DNA of 53,590 nucleotides from the NCBI RefSeq assembly GCF_003696235.1, contig NZ_RFFJ01000014.1:1-53590 (forward strand), given 5' to 3'. A program made the translations under genes and the position numbers. The notes below the pieces were generated by a model. That model was not told where the DNA came from, did no database searches, and was given only the letters and a program-made list of their open reading frames with translations. Every line of letters begins with the position of its first letter. Within the stretch, counting starts at the first letter, position 1. Shown in pieces: positions 7,072 through 16,315 of this stretch. Origin of the DNA: Streptomyces triticirhizae. Its GTDB lineage: Bacteria > Actinomycetota > Actinomycetes > Streptomycetales > Streptomycetaceae.

Positions 7072-8406
7072 TCAGTCCTCGACGACGCGCTTGCCCTGGG
7101 CGTCGCGGATCACGGTGAACGCGTCGACCACCGCGCCGTCCCCGGTCCTTGACTCGTAGCGCAGGCGGTCGGCGGTGACGTCCACGACCTGGTAGGTCTG
7201 GGTGTCGCCGCGCTGGACGCGGACCTCGGCGCCGGCGGCCGTCCAGTCGGCCGGGGTCGGCTCGTACATCTTGGGCCCGGCGACGGAGACGACATAGGCG
7301 GGTCCCGTGGTGACGGCGGGGTCGTCGGTGCGACGGTCGAGCAGGTTGCCCCGGCCGTAGGAGTGGTCGTGGCCCTGGAGCACCAGGTCGACGTCGTGCT
7401 CCTCCAGCACGTCGAGGAACGCCTCCCGCACCAGTACTCCGGTGCGGCCCTCGCTGTTGGCCATCACCGGCTGGTGCAGGGTGACCACGGTCCAGCGGTT
7501 CGGGTTGTCGCTCAACACCCGGTCCAGCCAGACCCGTTGGTCCTCCAGCCAGTCCACCACGTCGAACCAGGGCGCGTTGGTGTAGTTGCTGTTGAGCGAG
7601 ACGAAGCGCACGCCCTGGTAGTCGGTGTAGTAGACGGTGCCGTCGAGGTCCTCGTCGTCGGGGCCGTTGCCGGCGCCGGGGAACTGGCGGGTCCAGTGGT
7701 CGGACAGCTTCCAGCCGTCGTACTCGTGGTTGCCCGGCGTGGCGATCTGCGGGTGGGTGGCGGTGTGCGGCGTGCCGAAGGCGGCGAACCACTCGGCCCA
7801 CTCGGCGTCCGCGTTCGCGTTGTTGATCAGGTCGCCGGCGTGCAGGGTGAGTTCGGCGTGCGGGACGTCCGCCTGGGCGGCGCGGACCAGGGGGGCGGCG
7901 CCCGTGGTGATGTCGTTCTGGATGTCGCCGAAGTAGAGGAACGAGAACGGGGCCCCGGCCGCGCCGGCGGTGCGGAAGGTGATCCAGTCGCTGAACTCGG
8001 CGCCGTCGCCCAGCCGGTAGCGGTAGGCGGTGTCGGGGGTCAGGCCGGTGAGGTCGGCGCGGTGGTAGTGGCCGCCGGCGACCTGGCCGGTGGGGGTGGC
8101 GGCGACGGTGGTGGCGGGGCCGCCGTCGGCCGGCTGGTACTCGACCACGGGCGCGGCCGAGGCGGCGGGGGTGCGCCAGGTCAGGGTGGCGGCGGTGTCG
8201 GGCGTCGCGGTCGGGGAGAGCACGATCCGGTCGAACGTCTCGTTCTGGGCCGCGTGCTCGGCGGCGTCCTGCGCCCGGGCGGGCGCGCCGGCCAGGCCGG
8301 CCAGCAGCAGCGCGGCCGTGGCGGGCAGCGCGAGCCGGCGGGCGCGGTGGGCAACGAGGCGCGGGCGGGCGTTCGTTGGGGCGGACCTGCGGGCGGGGAC
8401 GGTCAT
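7072..8406 (-). CDS. Secreted purple acid phosphatase-like metallophosphoesterase
   Basis: The 444-residue protein has an Arg-rich Sec signal ending near APARAQ (residue 46), an N-terminal fibronectin-III-like purple acid phosphatase domain (about 57-148), and a calcineurin-like metallophosphatase domain (about 153-400). The metal-ligand blocks are all present: FGDIQND (D161), HAGDLINN (D192), PGNHEYD (N226, H227), TLHQPVM and LQGHDHSYG. It should hydrolyse phosphate monoesters outside the cell. ATG 8406 is preceded by GAGGAG at 5 bases; a longer in-frame extension lacks a signal peptide at its start. A possible PHO box lies about 95-125 bases upstream, consistent with phosphate-starvation control. 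Confidence 0.92.
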   Translation of the reverse strand: MTVPARRSAPTNARPRLVAHRARRLALPATAALLLAGLAGAPARAQDAAEHAAQNETFDRIVLSPTATPDTAATLTWRTPAASAAPVVEYQPADGGPATTVAATPTGQVAGGHYHRADLTGLTPDTAYRYRLGDGAEFSDWITFRTAGAAGAPFSFLYFGDIQNDITTGAAPLVRAAQADVPHAELTLHAGDLINNANADAEWAEWFAAFGTPHTATHPQIATPGNHEYDGWKLSDHWTRQFPGAGNGPDDEDLDGTVYYTDYQGVRFVSLNSNYTNAPWFDVVDWLEDQRVWLDRVLSDNPNRWTVVTLHQPVMANSEGRTGVLVREAFLDVLEEHDVDLVLQGHDHSYGRGNLLDRRTDDPAVTTGPAYVVSVAGPKMYEPTPADWTAAGAEVRVQRGDTQTYQVVDVTADRLRYESRTGDGAVVDAFTVIRDAQGKRVVED

Positions 8407-8499
8407 GCGGACTCCTCGGGGAGACGGCGGAGCGGGTCCGGGCCTGGCGGCGCCGGGCGCGGCGTGGCTTCGCGGGAACGCTTCCCGGGACATCTGGCA

Positions 8500-8532
8500 T
8501 GGGCATGAACGGTGGGGCGTGCGGCGGTGAAC
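8500..8532 (-). promoter_or_regulatory. Possible PHO box upstream of the phosphatase gene
   Basis: Read on the minus strand, 8532-8500 splits into three 11-base units: GTTCACCGCCG, CACGCCCCACC and GTTCATGCCCA. Units 1 and 3 carry the GTTCAC-like core, exactly 22 bases apart, as in the direct repeats bound by PhoP in Streptomyces; the middle unit is degenerate. Nearby at 8473-8487 lies a separate inverted repeat (CGGGAA-CGC-TTCCCG) of unknown use. Confidence 0.45.
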
Positions 8533-8583
8533 GAACGGCTGAGCCACGGGGCGGCCACCCCAGGGCCGTCGCCGGCCCGCCGT

Positions 8584-11500
8584 TCACGGCTCGATGCGGA
8601 GCGGACCTCCCCCGACGGGGCGCTCGCCGTTCGCCGCGAGGCGGGCCGCGGCCTCGTCGGCCTGGGGCAGGCCGAGGTCAGCGACCAGTTCCACGACCCG
8701 CCGCCAGTCCTGACGGGCCCGTTCGCGCTCCCCGAGGGCGGCCAGCACGTCCCCCCGGTCGAGCCGGGCGGCGGCCACCTCGCGGCGGTGGTTCCCGGCG
8801 GTGGCCACCGCCACCGCCTCGTCGAGGCGGGCCAACGCCTCGTGGGGCCGGTCGGCGGCCGCGAGGGCGACGGCCAGCGACCGCAGGCACTGGGCCAGGA
8901 TGTCCCGGCTGTCCAGCGGCCGGGTCAGCGCCACGGACTCCTCCAGCAGGGACAGCGCCCGCTCGTGCTCGCCCCTCCTGTGGTGCAGGACGCCCAGCGT
9001 CCGCAGGCAGATCGCCTCGACGATCCGGAACCCCGTCTCGCGGGCGAGCGACAGCCCTCGCCGCGCCGGCTCCCACGCCTCCTCGTCCCGGTCCAGGCAC
9101 ACCAGAACGCGGGCCAGAACGGAACGGGCGTTGGCCTCGATGGCCCGGTCGTCGTGGGCGGCGCACAGCTCGACCCCCGGGAGCACGTGCGCCAGCGCCT
9201 CCTCGTGCTCCCCCAGGTCCGCCAGGTGCGCCGCGTGGTTGATCAGCAGCGCGCGCCGGAGCTGCCAACTGAGGCCGGAGCCGCCGGAGTCGAGGGCGCG
9301 GCGCGTCTGGCGGACGGCCTCCCTCAGGTCGCCCTCGGCGGTGTGGAGGATGCTCAGGTTGTTCAACACCGCGCCCCGCGCCTCCGTCAGGCCGTGCTCC
9401 TCGAACCCGGCCAGGGCCAGCCGAAGGTGCTCGAGCGCCGTCGCGTACTGGCCGCCCACCGTGCTCAGGACGGTGCCGAGGTGCCGCCTGGCGTGGGCCT
9501 CCTCCACGGTGTCGCCCAGCGTCCGGGCCGCGCGCAGCGCCCGGGTCTGGAGGGTGATCATCTCGTCCTTGAGGCCGCCGATGTCCTGGTAGCGCCAGAC
9601 GGTCCGCGCCAGGAGCGTGACGAACTCCGGGCCGCCGTGCCGGCTGGCCTCCATCAGGTTGTTCCGCTCGGCGTCCAGCCAACGGCGCGCCTGGTCGGGC
9701 GAGTTGAGCGCCGGGATCTCGGCGGGCGCGTCGGGGACCTTGGGGAGCCGGTCGGCCTCGTAGGGGGCGAACGTCTCCATCGCGAGCGCGGCGGTCGCCA
9801 GGTAGTACCCGCACAGCCGGTCCAGGGCGGCGCGCCGCTCCTGTGGAGGGTCGAGGGACTCGGCCAGCTCGGCGGCGTAGGCGCGCAGCAGGTCGTGGGG
9901 CTGGTAGCGGCCGGCGGGCGTCCGGTCCACGAGGGAGGCGCGGCGCAGCGCCTCCAGGGCCCGGTGGGTGCGGCGCCGGTCCTCGCCGGCCAGCGCGGCC
10001 AGGGCGTGCGCGTCGGTGTCGTGCCCGGGGTGGGTGCCCAGCAGGCGGAACGCCCGCGCGGTCTCCGCGTCGAGCCGCTGGTAGGACCAGGAGAAGACGG
10101 CGCGCACGGCCGTGTAGGGGTCGCCCTCGACGTCGAGCACGTCCAACGCCTCCTGGCGGCCGGCGAGTTCGTCGGCGAGGTCGGCGATGGCACGGCCGGG
10201 CTGGGTGTCGATCAGCTCGGCCGCTACGCGCAGCGCCAGCGGCAGGCGGGCGCAGCGTTCGATCAGCGCGTCGGTGGCCGGCGGGTCGGACTCGGCGCGC
10301 TCGCCGAGGAGTTCGCGCAGCAGGCGGCGGGCGTCGGCGAGCGGCGGGCGGTCCAGGTCGAGGCGGCGGGCGCCGTCCCTGGCCACCAGGCCGGCGAGGG
10401 ACTCCCGGCTGGTGATCACGGTGACACAGGTCGGGGTGCCGGGCAGCAGGGGCCGCACCTGTTCGACGGTTCTGGCGTTGTCCAGCACCAGCAGCATCCG
10501 CCGCCCGTCGACCAGGGAGCGGAAGTGGGCGGCGCGCTCGTCGAGTTGTCGCGGGAGCGGCGGCCCGTCGCGGTCGAGGGCGCGCAGGAAGCCGGCGAGC
10601 GCCTCGTCGGCCGTCAGCGGGCGGTCGGGCCCGTAGCCGCGCAGGTCGACGTGGAGCTGTCCGTCGGGGAAGCGGTCCCGCACCCGGTGCGCCCAGCGCA
10701 CCGCGAGGGCCGTCTTGCCGACGCCGGCGGTGCCGGCCAGCACGGCGACGGCGGCCGGCCCGTCCAGCAGCTCGTCGAGCGCGGCGATTTCCGCCTCACG
10801 GCCCACGAAGTCAACGATGTCCCTGGGGAGTTGGGCGGGGCGCACGGCCGGCGCCCGCGCGGCGGCGCACGGCGTGGGCTCCAGGGGCTCGCCGGCCAGC
10901 ATCCGGCGTTCCAGCTCCTGGAGTTCGGGCCCCGGTTCGAGGCCCAGCTCGGTGACGATCAGCCGCCGCGCCGCGCGGTGGGCGGCGAGGGCCTCGTCGG
11001 TGCGGCCGGCCCGGTGCAGCGCGGTGACCAGCAGGGCGTGGGCGCGTTCCCGCAGCGGGTGTTCGCCAACCAGCTCGCGCAGCCGCCCGATGGCGGCGTG
11101 GCCGGCGCCCTGGGCCAACTCCACCTGGCAGAGCGCCTCCTGGGCGGCGAGGCGGCGCTCCTCCAGCGTCCGCGCCCAGTCGTCGAGCGCGGGGACGTCC
11201 AGGTCGGCGAACGGCCGGCCGCGCCACAGCCCGAGCGCCCGGTGTAGCAGCACGGCCGCCCGCTCCGGCTCGCGGGCGGCCACCCGTTCCGCCTCTTCGG
11301 TCAGCTCGGTGAAACGGTCCGCGTCCAACTCGCCCTTCGCGACGGCCAGTCGGTATCCCTCGGGCCCCCAGGACAGCCGCTCGGGCCCGCCCAGCGCGGC
11401 CCGCAGCCGGTGCACCTGGATGTGCAGCCTGGTGCCGGCCCTGGGCTCGGCGTCCTCGCCCCACAGCAGGTCGATCAGGTGGTCGGCCGAGACCGACTCG

Positions 11501-11610
11501 TTGGCCCGCGCCAGCAGCGCGCCCAGCAGCGTCCTGCGCAGCCGGCCCGTCACCGGCCGCCGCTCACCGTTCCGCCGGATCTCGACCGGCCCCAACACCG
11601 CGAACTCCAT
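8584..11610 (-). CDS. SARP-family regulator with BTAD, NB-ARC and TPR domains (AfsR-like architecture)
   Basis: The 1008-residue protein has an OmpR-type winged-helix DNA-binding domain (about 1-92), a bacterial transcriptional activation domain (about 95-240, ending ELGLEPGPELQELE), an NB-ARC ATPase domain (about 265-560) and C-terminal tetratricopeptide repeats (about 640-1000). The P-loop is GTAGVGKT (293-300), MLLVLDNA is Walker-B-like and ITSRESL follows. This is the AfsR architecture, not the short pathway-specific SARP. Such proteins activate secondary metabolism or development genes through direct-repeat heptamers and are gated by nucleotide binding. No biosynthetic cluster lies beside it here, so its targets are unknown; the divergent gene encodes a LacI regulator. 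The Shine-Dalgarno is weak. Confidence 0.93.
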   Translation of the reverse strand: MEFAVLGPVEIRRNGERRPVTGRLRRTLLGALLARANESVSADHLIDLLWGEDAEPRAGTRLHIQVHRLRAALGGPERLSWGPEGYRLAVAKGELDADRFTELTEEAERVAAREPERAAVLLHRALGLWRGRPFADLDVPALDDWARTLEERRLAAQEALCQVELAQGAGHAAIGRLRELVGEHPLRERAHALLVTALHRAGRTDEALAAHRAARRLIVTELGLEPGPELQELERRMLAGEPLEPTPCAAARAPAVRPAQLPRDIVDFVGREAEIAALDELLDGPAAVAVLAGTAGVGKTALAVRWAHRVRDRFPDGQLHVDLRGYGPDRPLTADEALAGFLRALDRDGPPLPRQLDERAAHFRSLVDGRRMLLVLDNARTVEQVRPLLPGTPTCVTVITSRESLAGLVARDGARRLDLDRPPLADARRLLRELLGERAESDPPATDALIERCARLPLALRVAAELIDTQPGRAIADLADELAGRQEALDVLDVEGDPYTAVRAVFSWSYQRLDAETARAFRLLGTHPGHDTDAHALAALAGEDRRRTHRALEALRRASLVDRTPAGRYQPHDLLRAYAAELAESLDPPQERRAALDRLCGYYLATAALAMETFAPYEADRLPKVPDAPAEIPALNSPDQARRWLDAERNNLMEASRHGGPEFVTLLARTVWRYQDIGGLKDEMITLQTRALRAARTLGDTVEEAHARRHLGTVLSTVGGQYATALEHLRLALAGFEEHGLTEARGAVLNNLSILHTAEGDLREAVRQTRRALDSGGSGLSWQLRRALLINHAAHLADLGEHEEALAHVLPGVELCAAHDDRAIEANARSVLARVLVCLDRDEEAWEPARRGLSLARETGFRIVEAICLRTLGVLHHRRGEHERALSLLEESVALTRPLDSRDILAQCLRSLAVALAAADRPHEALARLDEAVAVATAGNHRREVAAARLDRGDVLAALGERERARQDWRRVVELVADLGLPQADEAAARLAANGERPVGGGPLRIEP

Positions 11611-11715
11611 GTCCCGCCCGTTCCGTTCGGCCGTCTCGTTCGGCCATCCCCCCAGTCTGACGGGTGGCGGGGCGGGTGGCGGACCGCGTGATGCGTCATT
11701 TTTTTGCGGCTTCGC

Positions 11716-11751
11716 TTCGATATTTTGCAGAGCCCGTTATAGAGTCCCACC
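11716..11751 (+). promoter_or_regulatory. Predicted promoter of the LacI gene, probably leaderless
   Basis: TAGAGT (11740-11745) sits six bases before the GTG start at 11752, so transcription should begin at or near the start codon. There is no good ribosome binding site, which fits a leaderless message. A weak -35 candidate is TTCGAT (11716-11721), 18 bases upstream. The surrounding DNA is AT-rich for this genome. Confidence 0.4.
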
Positions 11752-12762
11752 GTGAAGCAACGACTCTCTCAGGTGGCCGCCTTCGCCGGTGTCAGCGAGG
11801 CGACGGTGCGCCGGGTGCTCAACGGCGCCCCCGACGTGATGCCGAAGACCAGGGACGCCGTGCTGACGGCGCTGGACGTGCACGGCTTCGAGCGGCCGGC
11901 GCGCTTCCGGCGGGGCCGGGCCCCGCTGGTCGGGCTGGTCATCCCCGAGTTGCTCAACCCGGTCTTCCCCGCGTTCGTCCAGGCGCTCTCCGGGCTGCTG
12001 AGCACGCACGGTCTGGTGCCGGCGCTCTGCAACCGCGCGCCGGACGGCGGGCCCGACGCGCACTCGATCAACCTGCTGCTCGGGCAGCGCGTCGCCGGTC
12101 TCGTCTTCGTCGGCGCCAGCTACACCGACATCGGCGAGGAGCAGGGGCGGCGGCTGCGCGAGGAGCGGATACCCCTGGTGCTGATCAACGCGGCCGACGA
12201 GAACCTGGACCTGGCCCAGGTCAACGTGGACGACGCGCTCGCCGCCGAGCAGGCCATGGCGCACCTGACCTCGCTCGGCCACCGGCGGATCGGCCTGGTC
12301 CTGGGGCCGGTCGGCCATGTGCCGAGCGCGCTCAAGCTGCGCGGCTACGCGGCGTTCCAGGCCCGCAGAGGGCTGGGCAGCGACGACTGGCGACCCTGGG
12401 TGGCGCACACCATCTTCTCGATGGAGGGCGGCTCGACCGCGCTGCCGCGCCTGGTGGACGCGGGCGTGACGGCGGTGGTCTGCGCCAGCGACGCGCTGGC
12501 GCTCGGCGCGATCCGCGCGGCCCGCCGGCGCGGGCTGCGCGTCCCGGACGACCTCTCGGTGGTGGGCTTCGACGACTCCCCCTTCCTGGTGGCGACCGAT
12601 CCCCCGCTGACCACGGCGCGTCAGCCGGTGGCGACGATGGCGGCCGCCGCCGTCGCCTCGCTCGTCTCGCAGCTGGGCGGGCACGCCGCCGCCAACGAAC
12701 TGATGCTCTTCGAGCCGGAGTTGGTGGTGCGCTCCTCGACCGCCCCGCCGCCGGCCGGATGA
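11752..12762 (+). CDS. LacI-family transcriptional regulator of the alpha-glucan locus
   Basis: The 336-residue protein has a LacI helix-turn-helix at the N-terminus (LSQVAAFAGVSEATVRRVLNG, residues 5-25) followed by a periplasmic-binding-protein-like sugar-sensing domain (about 58-330). The latter has LVGLVIPELLNPVF, GHRRIGLVLGP and PDDLSVVGFDDSPF. It begins with GTG 11752, the only start that keeps the DNA-binding domain complete. It lies immediately upstream of and co-directional with the ABC importer, GH87 and GH13 genes, so it is the likely local repressor, released by an oligosaccharide from the substrate glucan. The specific inducer is inferred from its neighbours only. Confidence 0.93.
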   Translation: MKQRLSQVAAFAGVSEATVRRVLNGAPDVMPKTRDAVLTALDVHGFERPARFRRGRAPLVGLVIPELLNPVFPAFVQALSGLLSTHGLVPALCNRAPDGGPDAHSINLLLGQRVAGLVFVGASYTDIGEEQGRRLREERIPLVLINAADENLDLAQVNVDDALAAEQAMAHLTSLGHRRIGLVLGPVGHVPSALKLRGYAAFQARRGLGSDDWRPWVAHTIFSMEGGSTALPRLVDAGVTAVVCASDALALGAIRAARRRGLRVPDDLSVVGFDDSPFLVATDPPLTTARQPVATMAAAAVASLVSQLGGHAAANELMLFEPELVVRSSTAPPPAG

Positions 12763-12840
12763 CCGGGACCCGACCGGACCCGGGCGGACCTGGGCGGGGC
12801 GCCGGCCGGGACTGAGCCTCCCGGAACCCATGGCTATCGT

Positions 12841-12890
12841 CAAGATCTTGCGCACAACGATTGACTTCTTGCGTGAGCCGATTCTACTGT
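12841..12890 (+). promoter_or_regulatory. Promoter and candidate operator of the alpha-glucan importer operon
   Basis: TTGACT (12861-12866) and TACTGT (12885-12890) form a good sigma-70-type promoter with an 18-base spacer. The palindrome CAAGATCTTG (12841-12850) lies just upstream. TCTTGCG occurs twice (12846-12852 and 12867-12873), 21 bases or two helical turns apart and bracketing the -35. These repeats are candidate sites for the adjacent LacI regulator. A leader of about 110 bases precedes the lipoprotein gene. Confidence 0.6.
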
Positions 12891-13008
12891 CAGGGCTCGC
12901 CGTGGGGCGCGGGGCACGATCCCGCGCCGTCGCGGACGTCCCCGGCAGACACCCCAGGGCCGCGCGCGGTTGACGCGGTGTCGCCTCCGCTCCCAGAAAG
13001 GCCCCGCC

Positions 13009-14358
13009 ATGGTTGGCTCACACGTCCGTCGGTTCGCGGGACGGGGCACGGCGTGCGCGCTGGTCCTCGGCCTGACCGCCTGTGGCTCCTCCTCGTCGTC
13101 CCAGGAGGACGGGGTGGTCACCGTCAGCGTCAACGGGCTGCCGCCCGAGACCCAGGCGATCGACCGGCAGAACTTCGAGGACGACATAGCGGCCTTCGAG
13201 GCGGCGCACCCGGACATCCGGATCGACGCCCGCGAGGGGCTGATGGACCCGGAGACCTTCACCGCCAAGCTGGCCGGCGGGCAGCTGGAGGACGTCTTCT
13301 ACGTCTACTTCACCGACCCGGCCGGCCTGATCGAGCGCGGCCAGGCGGCCGACATCACCGACTACCTCGACGAGTTCCCCGAACTGGCCGACGTCCGCCC
13401 CGAGTTGCGGGACGTCTTCCGCGACGATGAGGGCCGCGCCTACGGCCTGCCCACCGGCAACTACTCGATGGGCCTGCTCTACAACCGGGAGCTGTTCCGC
13501 GAGGCCGGCCTCGACCCCGACCAGCCGCCGGAGACCTGGGACGAGGTGCGGACCGCCGCCCGCGAGATCAGCGCGCTCGGCGAGGACATCGTGGGCTTCG
13601 CGGACTACAGCAAGAACAACCAGGGCGGCTGGCATCTGACCGCGTGGATCTACTCCATGGGCGGCCAGGTCGCCGAGCGGGACGGGGACGGCTGGCGGGC
13701 GGCGTTCGACGACGAGGCCGGTCGGGCCGCGCTGGAGGCGCTGCACGCGATGCGCTGGGAGGACGACAGCATGGGCACCCGGCAGCTGCTGGAGATCGCC
13801 GACGTGCAACGGATGATGGGCAGCGGCCAGTTGGGCATGTATCTGGCCGGACCAGACAACATCCCCACGATCGTCAAGCAGTTCGAGCGCGAGTACGACG
13901 AGTTCGGGCTGGCCGCCATGCCGGGCGAGGCCACCCTCGGCGGCGGCGACGGCTTCATGGTCAACCCCGACGCCTCGCCCGAGGAGATCAGGGCCGGGCT
14001 GACCTGGGTGCGGTGGAAGTACCTCAACCCCGAGCGCGAGGAGGAGGTCACCCGGAACGCGGTCGAGGCCGGCATCCCCGTCGGGCTGCCCCAACCCAAC
14101 CTGTGGCAGGGCGAGTCACAGCGGATCGTGGACGCGATCCACGAGGAGTACGCCAACGTCCCGCTGGAGAACTACCAGCCCTTCCTCGACCGCGCCGACG
14201 AGGTGGAGGTCCTGGTCGAGCCGCCCAACGCCCAGCAGATCTACACCGTGCTGGACGGCGTGATGCAGGCGGTGCTCACCGAGGAGAACGCCGACCTCGA
14301 CCGTCTGCTGAGCGACGCGGCCGACCGCGTGGACGACATCCTCGCCACGGTGCGCTGA
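13009..14358 (+). CDS. ABC sugar importer, extracellular solute-binding lipoprotein
   Basis: The 449-residue family-1 solute-binding protein has a lipoprotein signal with lipobox LTAC (Cys near residue 24) followed by a serine-rich linker. The mature part shows the oligosaccharide-binding fold (DVFYVYFTDPAGLIERGQ, GLPTGNYSMGLLYNRELFREAGL, GGGDGFMVNPDA). ATG 13009 is chosen because GAAAGG lies 7 bases upstream and the signal peptide begins there. It is the first gene of the operon after the regulator and is followed by two permeases. It probably captures alpha-glucooligosaccharides released by the GH87 enzyme; that substrate is inferred from context. Confidence 0.93.
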   Translation: MVGSHVRRFAGRGTACALVLGLTACGSSSSSQEDGVVTVSVNGLPPETQAIDRQNFEDDIAAFEAAHPDIRIDAREGLMDPETFTAKLAGGQLEDVFYVYFTDPAGLIERGQAADITDYLDEFPELADVRPELRDVFRDDEGRAYGLPTGNYSMGLLYNRELFREAGLDPDQPPETWDEVRTAAREISALGEDIVGFADYSKNNQGGWHLTAWIYSMGGQVAERDGDGWRAAFDDEAGRAALEALHAMRWEDDSMGTRQLLEIADVQRMMGSGQLGMYLAGPDNIPTIVKQFEREYDEFGLAAMPGEATLGGGDGFMVNPDASPEEIRAGLTWVRWKYLNPEREEEVTRNAVEAGIPVGLPQPNLWQGESQRIVDAIHEEYANVPLENYQPFLDRADEVEVLVEPPNAQQIYTVLDGVMQAVLTEENADLDRLLSDAADRVDDILATVR

Positions 14359-14372
14359 GGCGGTCCGACGCC

Positions 14373-15332
14373 ATGACGGCACACACCCGGACCCCCCGGC
14401 CGGCGCCCGTCGCCGCGCCCGAGCAACGCGCCGCCCGGCGCCGCGTCCCGCCACGGCGCGGCGGTCGGTCGGCCGCGCTGCGCCGCAACCTGGCCGCCTA
14501 CCTCTTCCTGGCCGGCGCGGTGGTCTGCTTCGCGCTGTTCTCCTGGTACCCGATCGTGCGGGGCTTCCTGCTGAGCTTCCAGCGGGTCACGTTCACCGGA
14601 GCGGACGAGTGGGTGGGCTGGGAGAACTTCCAACGCCTCTTCGACGACCCGCTGTTCGCGACCGCCTGGCGGAACACCGGCTACTTCACGCTGCTGGCGC
14701 TGGTCTTCGGCTTCGCCGCGCCGCTGCTGACGGCCGTGGTGCTCAACGAACTGCGGCACGGGCGGGCGTTCCTGCGGATGGCGGTCTATCTGCCGGTGAT
14801 GCTGCCGCCGATCGTCACCATGCTGCTGTGGCGCTGGATCTACGACCCGGGCCCCGGGCTGCTCAACAACGCGCTGGAGGTGGTGCGGCTGCCGCCGCAG
14901 GCGTGGCTTGAGTCGGAGAACCTGGCGATGGTCTCCCTGGTGCTCGTCTCCACCTGGGCCAACATGGGCACCACGACGCTGATCTATCTGGCCGCGCTCA
15001 GCAACATCCCCGGCGAGCTGTACGAGGCGGCCCAGCTGGACGGCGCCTCGATCCGGCGGCGGCTGTGGCATGTGACGCTGCCCCAGCTGCGGTTCATCCT
15101 GATGATCACCCTGCTGCTCCAGGTGCTCGGCACCATGCAGGTGTTCATCGAGCCGTTCGTCCTCACCGGCGGCGGACCCGACAACGCCACGGTCACCGTG
15201 CTGCTGCTGCTCTACCGGTACGCGTTCGTCTACAACGACTTCGGGCTGGCCAGCGCCATGAGCACCGTGCTCTTCCTGGTGCTGGGCGTCTTCGCCGCCT
15301 GCTATCTGCGCCTGACCAGGACCCGAGGCTGA
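14373..15332 (+). CDS. ABC sugar importer, permease 1 (MalF-type)
   Basis: The 319-residue inner-membrane protein has six predicted membrane helices after an Arg/Pro-rich cytoplasmic N-terminus of about 38 residues. The EAA-type loop is at ELYEAAQLDGASIRRRLWHVTLP, where it should contact the ATPase. It starts 14 bases after the binding-protein stop. The family is the CUT1 carbohydrate importer group, whose MalF- and MalG-type permeases pair. Its partner is the next gene. Confidence 0.93.
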   Translation: MTAHTRTPRPAPVAAPEQRAARRRVPPRRGGRSAALRRNLAAYLFLAGAVVCFALFSWYPIVRGFLLSFQRVTFTGADEWVGWENFQRLFDDPLFATAWRNTGYFTLLALVFGFAAPLLTAVVLNELRHGRAFLRMAVYLPVMLPPIVTMLLWRWIYDPGPGLLNNALEVVRLPPQAWLESENLAMVSLVLVSTWANMGTTTLIYLAALSNIPGELYEAAQLDGASIRRRLWHVTLPQLRFILMITLLLQVLGTMQVFIEPFVLTGGGPDNATVTVLLLLYRYAFVYNDFGLASAMSTVLFLVLGVFAACYLRLTRTRG

Positions 15333-15346
15333 GGGGAGCCGCACAC

Positions 15347-16249
15347 ATGGCCGTCAAGCCCACGGACCGCGATCCGTCGGTCCGCACCCTGATCGCCCCC
15401 GGCGAGATGACCGGCCGCACCGGGCGGTGGATCTACCGCTTCGTGCTGACGCTGACCCTGGTCGGCTTCGTCCTCGCCTTCCTCTTCCCGCTGTACTGGA
15501 TGGCCTCGGGCGCGCTGAAGTCGTCCGCCGAACTCGCCCGGTCCACGCCGACGTTGCTGCCCCGCTCCTGGCATCCGGAGAACTACGGCGAGGCGTGGTC
15601 GACGCTCGGCCTGGACCGCTACTTCTGGAACACGGTGGTGCTGGCGTTCGGCGCCTGGGCCTTCCAGCTGGTGTTCGCGGTGGCCGCCGCCTACGCGCTC
15701 TCCGCGCTGCGCCCGGTGCTGGGCAACGTGCTGCTCGGCATGATGCTGGCCACCCTGATGCTGCCGGTCTCCGCGCTGCTGGTGCCGACCTATCTGACGG
15801 TGGTGGACGTGCCGCTGCTGGGCGTCAACCTGATCAACACCCCGTTCGCCGTCTGGCTGCCGGCCTGCGCCAACGCGTTCAACGTCTTCCTGCTCAAACG
15901 GTTCTTCGACCAGATCCCGACCGAGCTGCTGGACTCGGCCCGGATGGACGGCGCCGGCAGCCTGCGCATCCTGGTCTCCGTGGTGCTGCCGCTGTCCCGG
16001 CCGGTGCTGGCCGTGGTGTCGATCTTCGCGATCGTCGGGGTCTGGAAGGACTTCCTGTGGCCGATGCTGGTGCTGCCCGACCCGGCGCGCCAGCCCATCA
16101 CGGTGGCGCTCAACGCGCTGGCCGCCGACATGCCGGTCAACCAGCTGCTCGCCGGCATGGTCATGGCCAGCGTCCCGCTGCTGGTGCTCTTCCTGATCTT
16201 CCAACGCCACATCGTCGCCGGGCTGACGGCCGGCAGCCTCAAGGGCTGA
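15347..16249 (+). CDS. ABC sugar importer, permease 2 (MalG-type)
   Basis: The 300-residue inner-membrane protein has six predicted helices. Its EAA loop, ELLDSARMDGAGSLRILVSVVLP, is typical of MalG-type CUT1 permeases, and it ends with the usual IVAGLTAGSLKG. GAGGGGAG lies about 8 bases before the ATG at 15347, and the start is 14 bases after the previous stop. No ATP-binding gene follows; the next gene encodes a secreted hydrolase. In Streptomyces such importers use the shared ATPase MsiK, encoded elsewhere. Confidence 0.93.
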   Translation: MAVKPTDRDPSVRTLIAPGEMTGRTGRWIYRFVLTLTLVGFVLAFLFPLYWMASGALKSSAELARSTPTLLPRSWHPENYGEAWSTLGLDRYFWNTVVLAFGAWAFQLVFAVAAAYALSALRPVLGNVLLGMMLATLMLPVSALLVPTYLTVVDVPLLGVNLINTPFAVWLPACANAFNVFLLKRFFDQIPTELLDSARMDGAGSLRILVSVVLPLSRPVLAVVSIFAIVGVWKDFLWPMLVLPDPARQPITVALNALAADMPVNQLLAGMVMASVPLLVLFLIFQRHIVAGLTAGSLKG

Positions 16250-16315
16250 GCCGCGCCCGAGGCGTTCACCCCCCACAACGGCGGCCCCGCGCCGCCCCAA
16301 CCGAAGGGCTCCCCC

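Noticed and set aside
8512..11247. Plus-strand open frame of about 900 codons opposite the SARP gene
   Set aside because: It is the antisense of a clear SARP/NB-ARC/TPR protein. Its translation is Gly/Gln/Val/Arg-rich with no domain, as expected when the opposite strand has G/C at almost all third positions.
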